Shown one piece after another: positions 5,566 through 6,593 of a stretch of 6,593 nt of DNA (position 1 is the stretch's first letter; each line of letters starts with the position of its first letter). Source of the stretch: Gammaproteobacteria bacterium (lineage in GTDB: Bacteria > Pseudomonadota > Gammaproteobacteria > Magnimaribacterales > Magnimaribacteraceae); assembly GCA_002730855.1 (NCBI GenBank), contig PCBA01000008.1, forward strand, positions 2,538 to 9,130. Reading direction: 5' to 3'. The notes below the pieces were generated by a model. The model had not been told where the DNA came from, ran no database searches, and was given only the letters and a program-made list of their open reading frames with translations. The position numbers and the translations under genes are program-made.

Positions 5566-5664
5566 CTCTACATGGATGTAGAAGTAGAGAAGAGGGCCTT
5601 TAATTGATTTCACCCACCTTCCCAGGGAAGTCATAACTACAGAGTCTTTGGTTCTTTTCTCTAC
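5566..5664 (+). ncRNA. Possible small structured RNA with alternative pairings
   Basis: The 5491-5660 gap contains three related segments: CTCTAC (5566-5571), GTAGAGAAGAG (5584-5594) and CTTTTCTCTAC (5654-5664). The middle one can pair with either flank. The downstream pairing is 11 bp with one G-U on the plus strand, but has an A-C mismatch if read on the minus strand, which favours a plus-strand RNA. A TCTACAT/ATGTAGA hairpin (5567-5582) and CTTCCCAGGGAAG (5618-5630) add structure. A weak promoter (TTGAAG 5532-5537, 16-nt spacer, TATTAT 5554-5559) would start near 5566. The 3' arm overlaps the end of the convergent SDR gene by 4 bases. No known RNA family was recognised; the region may equally be plain spacer. 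Confidence 0.22.
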
Positions 5665-6455
5665 TCATTAAACATTGCAGTTCTTCCTCCATCAACCACT
5701 ATATCTTGACAAGAAACGAAACTGCCAGCATCACTAGCTAGATACAAAGCAGCTTCAGCTATGTCCAAAGCTAACCCCGAACGATTTAAGGGAACGGCTT
5801 TTGCAAGGTTACCCTTTAGCTTTTTAAGCTTTCTATCATTTTCTTCATCAGAGAGAGTATTTGCCCTTTGCGAGCCTCCCCAAAAAATTGGGGTAGCTAT
5901 TGCTCCGGGAGAGATTGAATTTACTCTAATATTGTCCGGACCTAATTCCACTCCTGACATTCTAGTATAATGAGTTACTCCCGCTTTCAAAGCAGCGTAT
6001 AAAGGATCTCCTTGCCTGTATCGAATTCCTGCAATACTTGAATTATTAATAATACAGCCACCTCCATTTCTTCTCATCGGCTCAATAGCAAATTTTGTTC
6101 CAAGAATTACGCTTGCAAGTAATAAGTGGACACCATAATCAATATCTTTTTGAGTTACTTTTTCAATGCCTGCTCCAACAGGACCTCCTGCGTTATTAAA
6201 CAATATATCCAATTTACCAAATTCATCCACTGTGTTTTTTATAGAGTTCTCTATTTCTTCTTCTTTAGTAACGTCTGACAATAGATATTTAGAATTTTTT
6301 CCAAGCTCACTACTAAGAATTTCCCCTTTTTCTTCAGATCTCCCTGAAATAACAACTTTCGCACCTTCACGAATAAAGAGTCTAGCTGTTTCTGCTCCTA
6401 TCCCACTTGTTCCACCCGTTATAAGAGCTACTTTGTTTTCTAGTCTATTTGTCAT
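5661..6455 (-). CDS. Short-chain dehydrogenase/reductase (classical SDR)
   Basis: Read from ATG 6455, this is a 264-aa protein of usual classical SDR length. TGGTSGIG (13-20) is the cofactor-binding turn, D61 in SDVT is the adenine-contact Asp, NNAG is at 87-90, S140 and the Y153-x-x-x-K157 pair form the catalytic core (13-residue S-Y spacing) and VDGG near 255-258 closes the fold. R39 just after strand 2 suggests NADP(H). At the usual catalytic Asn position of helix 4 the sequence reads H-L-L-L-A-S-V, so that Asn seems replaced by Leu, as I recall for one SDR subgroup. It probably interconverts an alcohol and a ketone; the substrate is unknown. A TTG at 6461 is in frame but touches the Shine-Dalgarno, while AAGGA (6466-6462) sits 6 nt before ATG 6455. 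It lies 2 nt after the serine hydrolase stop, so the two genes form an operon. Confidence 0.92.
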   Translation of the reverse strand: MTNRLENKVALITGGTSGIGAETARLFIREGAKVVISGRSEEKGEILSSELGKNSKYLLSDVTKEEEIENSIKNTVDEFGKLDILFNNAGGPVGAGIEKVTQKDIDYGVHLLLASVILGTKFAIEPMRRNGGGCIINNSSIAGIRYRQGDPLYAALKAGVTHYTRMSGVELGPDNIRVNSISPGAIATPIFWGGSQRANTLSDEENDRKLKKLKGNLAKAVPLNRSGLALDIAEAALYLASDAGSFVSCQDIVVDGGRTAMFNE

Positions 6456-6457
6456 TT

Positions 6458-6593
6458 TCAATCCTTATTTAAGCATTTATAAGTAGCATTAATTAACTCT
6501 AGTGATCTTCCGTCCGCTGCAAAATTATTTTTCATTTGATTCATGACATACGAGACTCCAAGGTTATTCTCAGGATCACCAAAGGCACATGAA
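6458..6593 (-). CDS. C-terminal end of a serine hydrolase (class C beta-lactamase/EstB-like), enters from right edge
   Basis: The last 44 codons are visible, ending at TGA 6460-6458. The segment SCAFGDPENNLGVSYVMNQM followed by D-x-R...L..A.Y is the typical C-terminus of the beta-lactamase/transpeptidase-like esterase family (G-x-x-G-S-x-A-F-x-D-P-E...Y-x-M-N-x-M). Members of this family are esterases, lactonases or D-amino-acid peptidases more often than real beta-lactamases. The S-x-x-K nucleophile region lies outside the window. The SDR Shine-Dalgarno is inside the last codons of this gene and the SDR ATG follows the stop by 2 nt, so the two are translated from one mRNA and may act on the same compound, for example ester hydrolysis then alcohol oxidation (inference). 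Confidence 0.85.
   Translation of the reverse strand, partial: SCAFGDPENNLGVSYVMNQMKNNFAADGRSLELINATYKCLNKD

Noticed and set aside
5602..5632. Minus-strand stretch resembling a cobalamin riboswitch box (GGGAAGGTGGGTGAAATC)
   Set aside because: Only a short consensus-like piece is present, other conserved boxes are missing, and on that strand it lies downstream of the SDR with no minus-strand gene to control.
5761..6486. Plus-strand frames opposite the SDR gene (5761-5970 and 6166-6486)
   Set aside because: They are antisense shadows of a fully motif-supported SDR gene, with no ribosome sites and low-complexity Ser/Pro/Phe composition.

Overview
The window reads as an ordinary stretch of a small, AT-rich, tightly packed bacterial chromosome (GC judged by eye in the mid-30s percent, not computed). 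The tRNA-Gly(UCC) closely resembles the gammaproteobacterial form. The gene mix (PhyH-type dioxygenase, Spinster-like MFS transporter, zinc-free MDR reductase, SDR, class C beta-lactamase-like hydrolase, an N-terminal module of a probable prolyl-hydroxylase-like protein), together with very short gaps and 5' leaders, suggests a streamlined marine gammaproteobacterium such as SAR86 or a relative. That placement is inference. No insertion sequence, CRISPR array, prophage or defence system is visible.

Layout from left to right. (1) A minus-strand pair: a zinc-independent MDR oxidoreductase (216-1337) followed after 6 nt by the N-terminus of a probable 2OG-Fe(II) oxygenase that leaves the window (1-209). 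(2) Divergent from it is a plus-strand phytanoyl-CoA dioxygenase family gene (1419-2276). The shared 81-bp gap contains a perfect 14-bp palindrome. (3) A 209-bp spacer (2277-2485) holds a possible 31-codon hydrophobic ORF, an AT-only inverted repeat and the tRNA promoter. (4) tRNA-Gly(UCC) (2486-2561) is followed 25 nt later by a small membrane protein gene (2587-2856) with a strong Shine-Dalgarno, probably on the same transcript. (5) A convergent minus-strand operon holds the MFS transporter (TTG start, 3528-4805) and a metallo-beta-lactamase-fold hydrolase (2849-3523). Its last 8 bp overlap the small membrane gene. (6) Divergent from the transporter is a 193-aa putative winged-helix regulator (4909-5490) with a good extended -10 promoter, an imperfect operator-like inverted repeat and an intrinsic-terminator-like hairpin. 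(7) A 170-bp gap (5491-5660) contains a cluster of complementary segments that could form a small structured RNA. (8) A minus-strand pair follows: the C-terminus of a serine hydrolase (6458-6593, entering from the right) and an SDR dehydrogenase (5661-6455) separated by 2 nt.

How the genes may work together: the oxidoreductases, dioxygenases and hydrolases fit peripheral catabolism of lipids, isoprenoids or other small organic compounds. The MFS-hydrolase operon with a divergent regulator looks like a self-contained uptake/export and processing unit. No substrate can be read from the sequence.

Three starts differ from the longest open frames. The transporter should start at TTG 4805, the MBL hydrolase at ATG 3523 and the SDR at ATG 6455, each supported by a Shine-Dalgarno. 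I did not find a convincing new multi-gene system. The best leads are the possible structured RNA at 5566-5664, the tRNA-membrane protein dicistron and the regulator-transporter divergent promoter.
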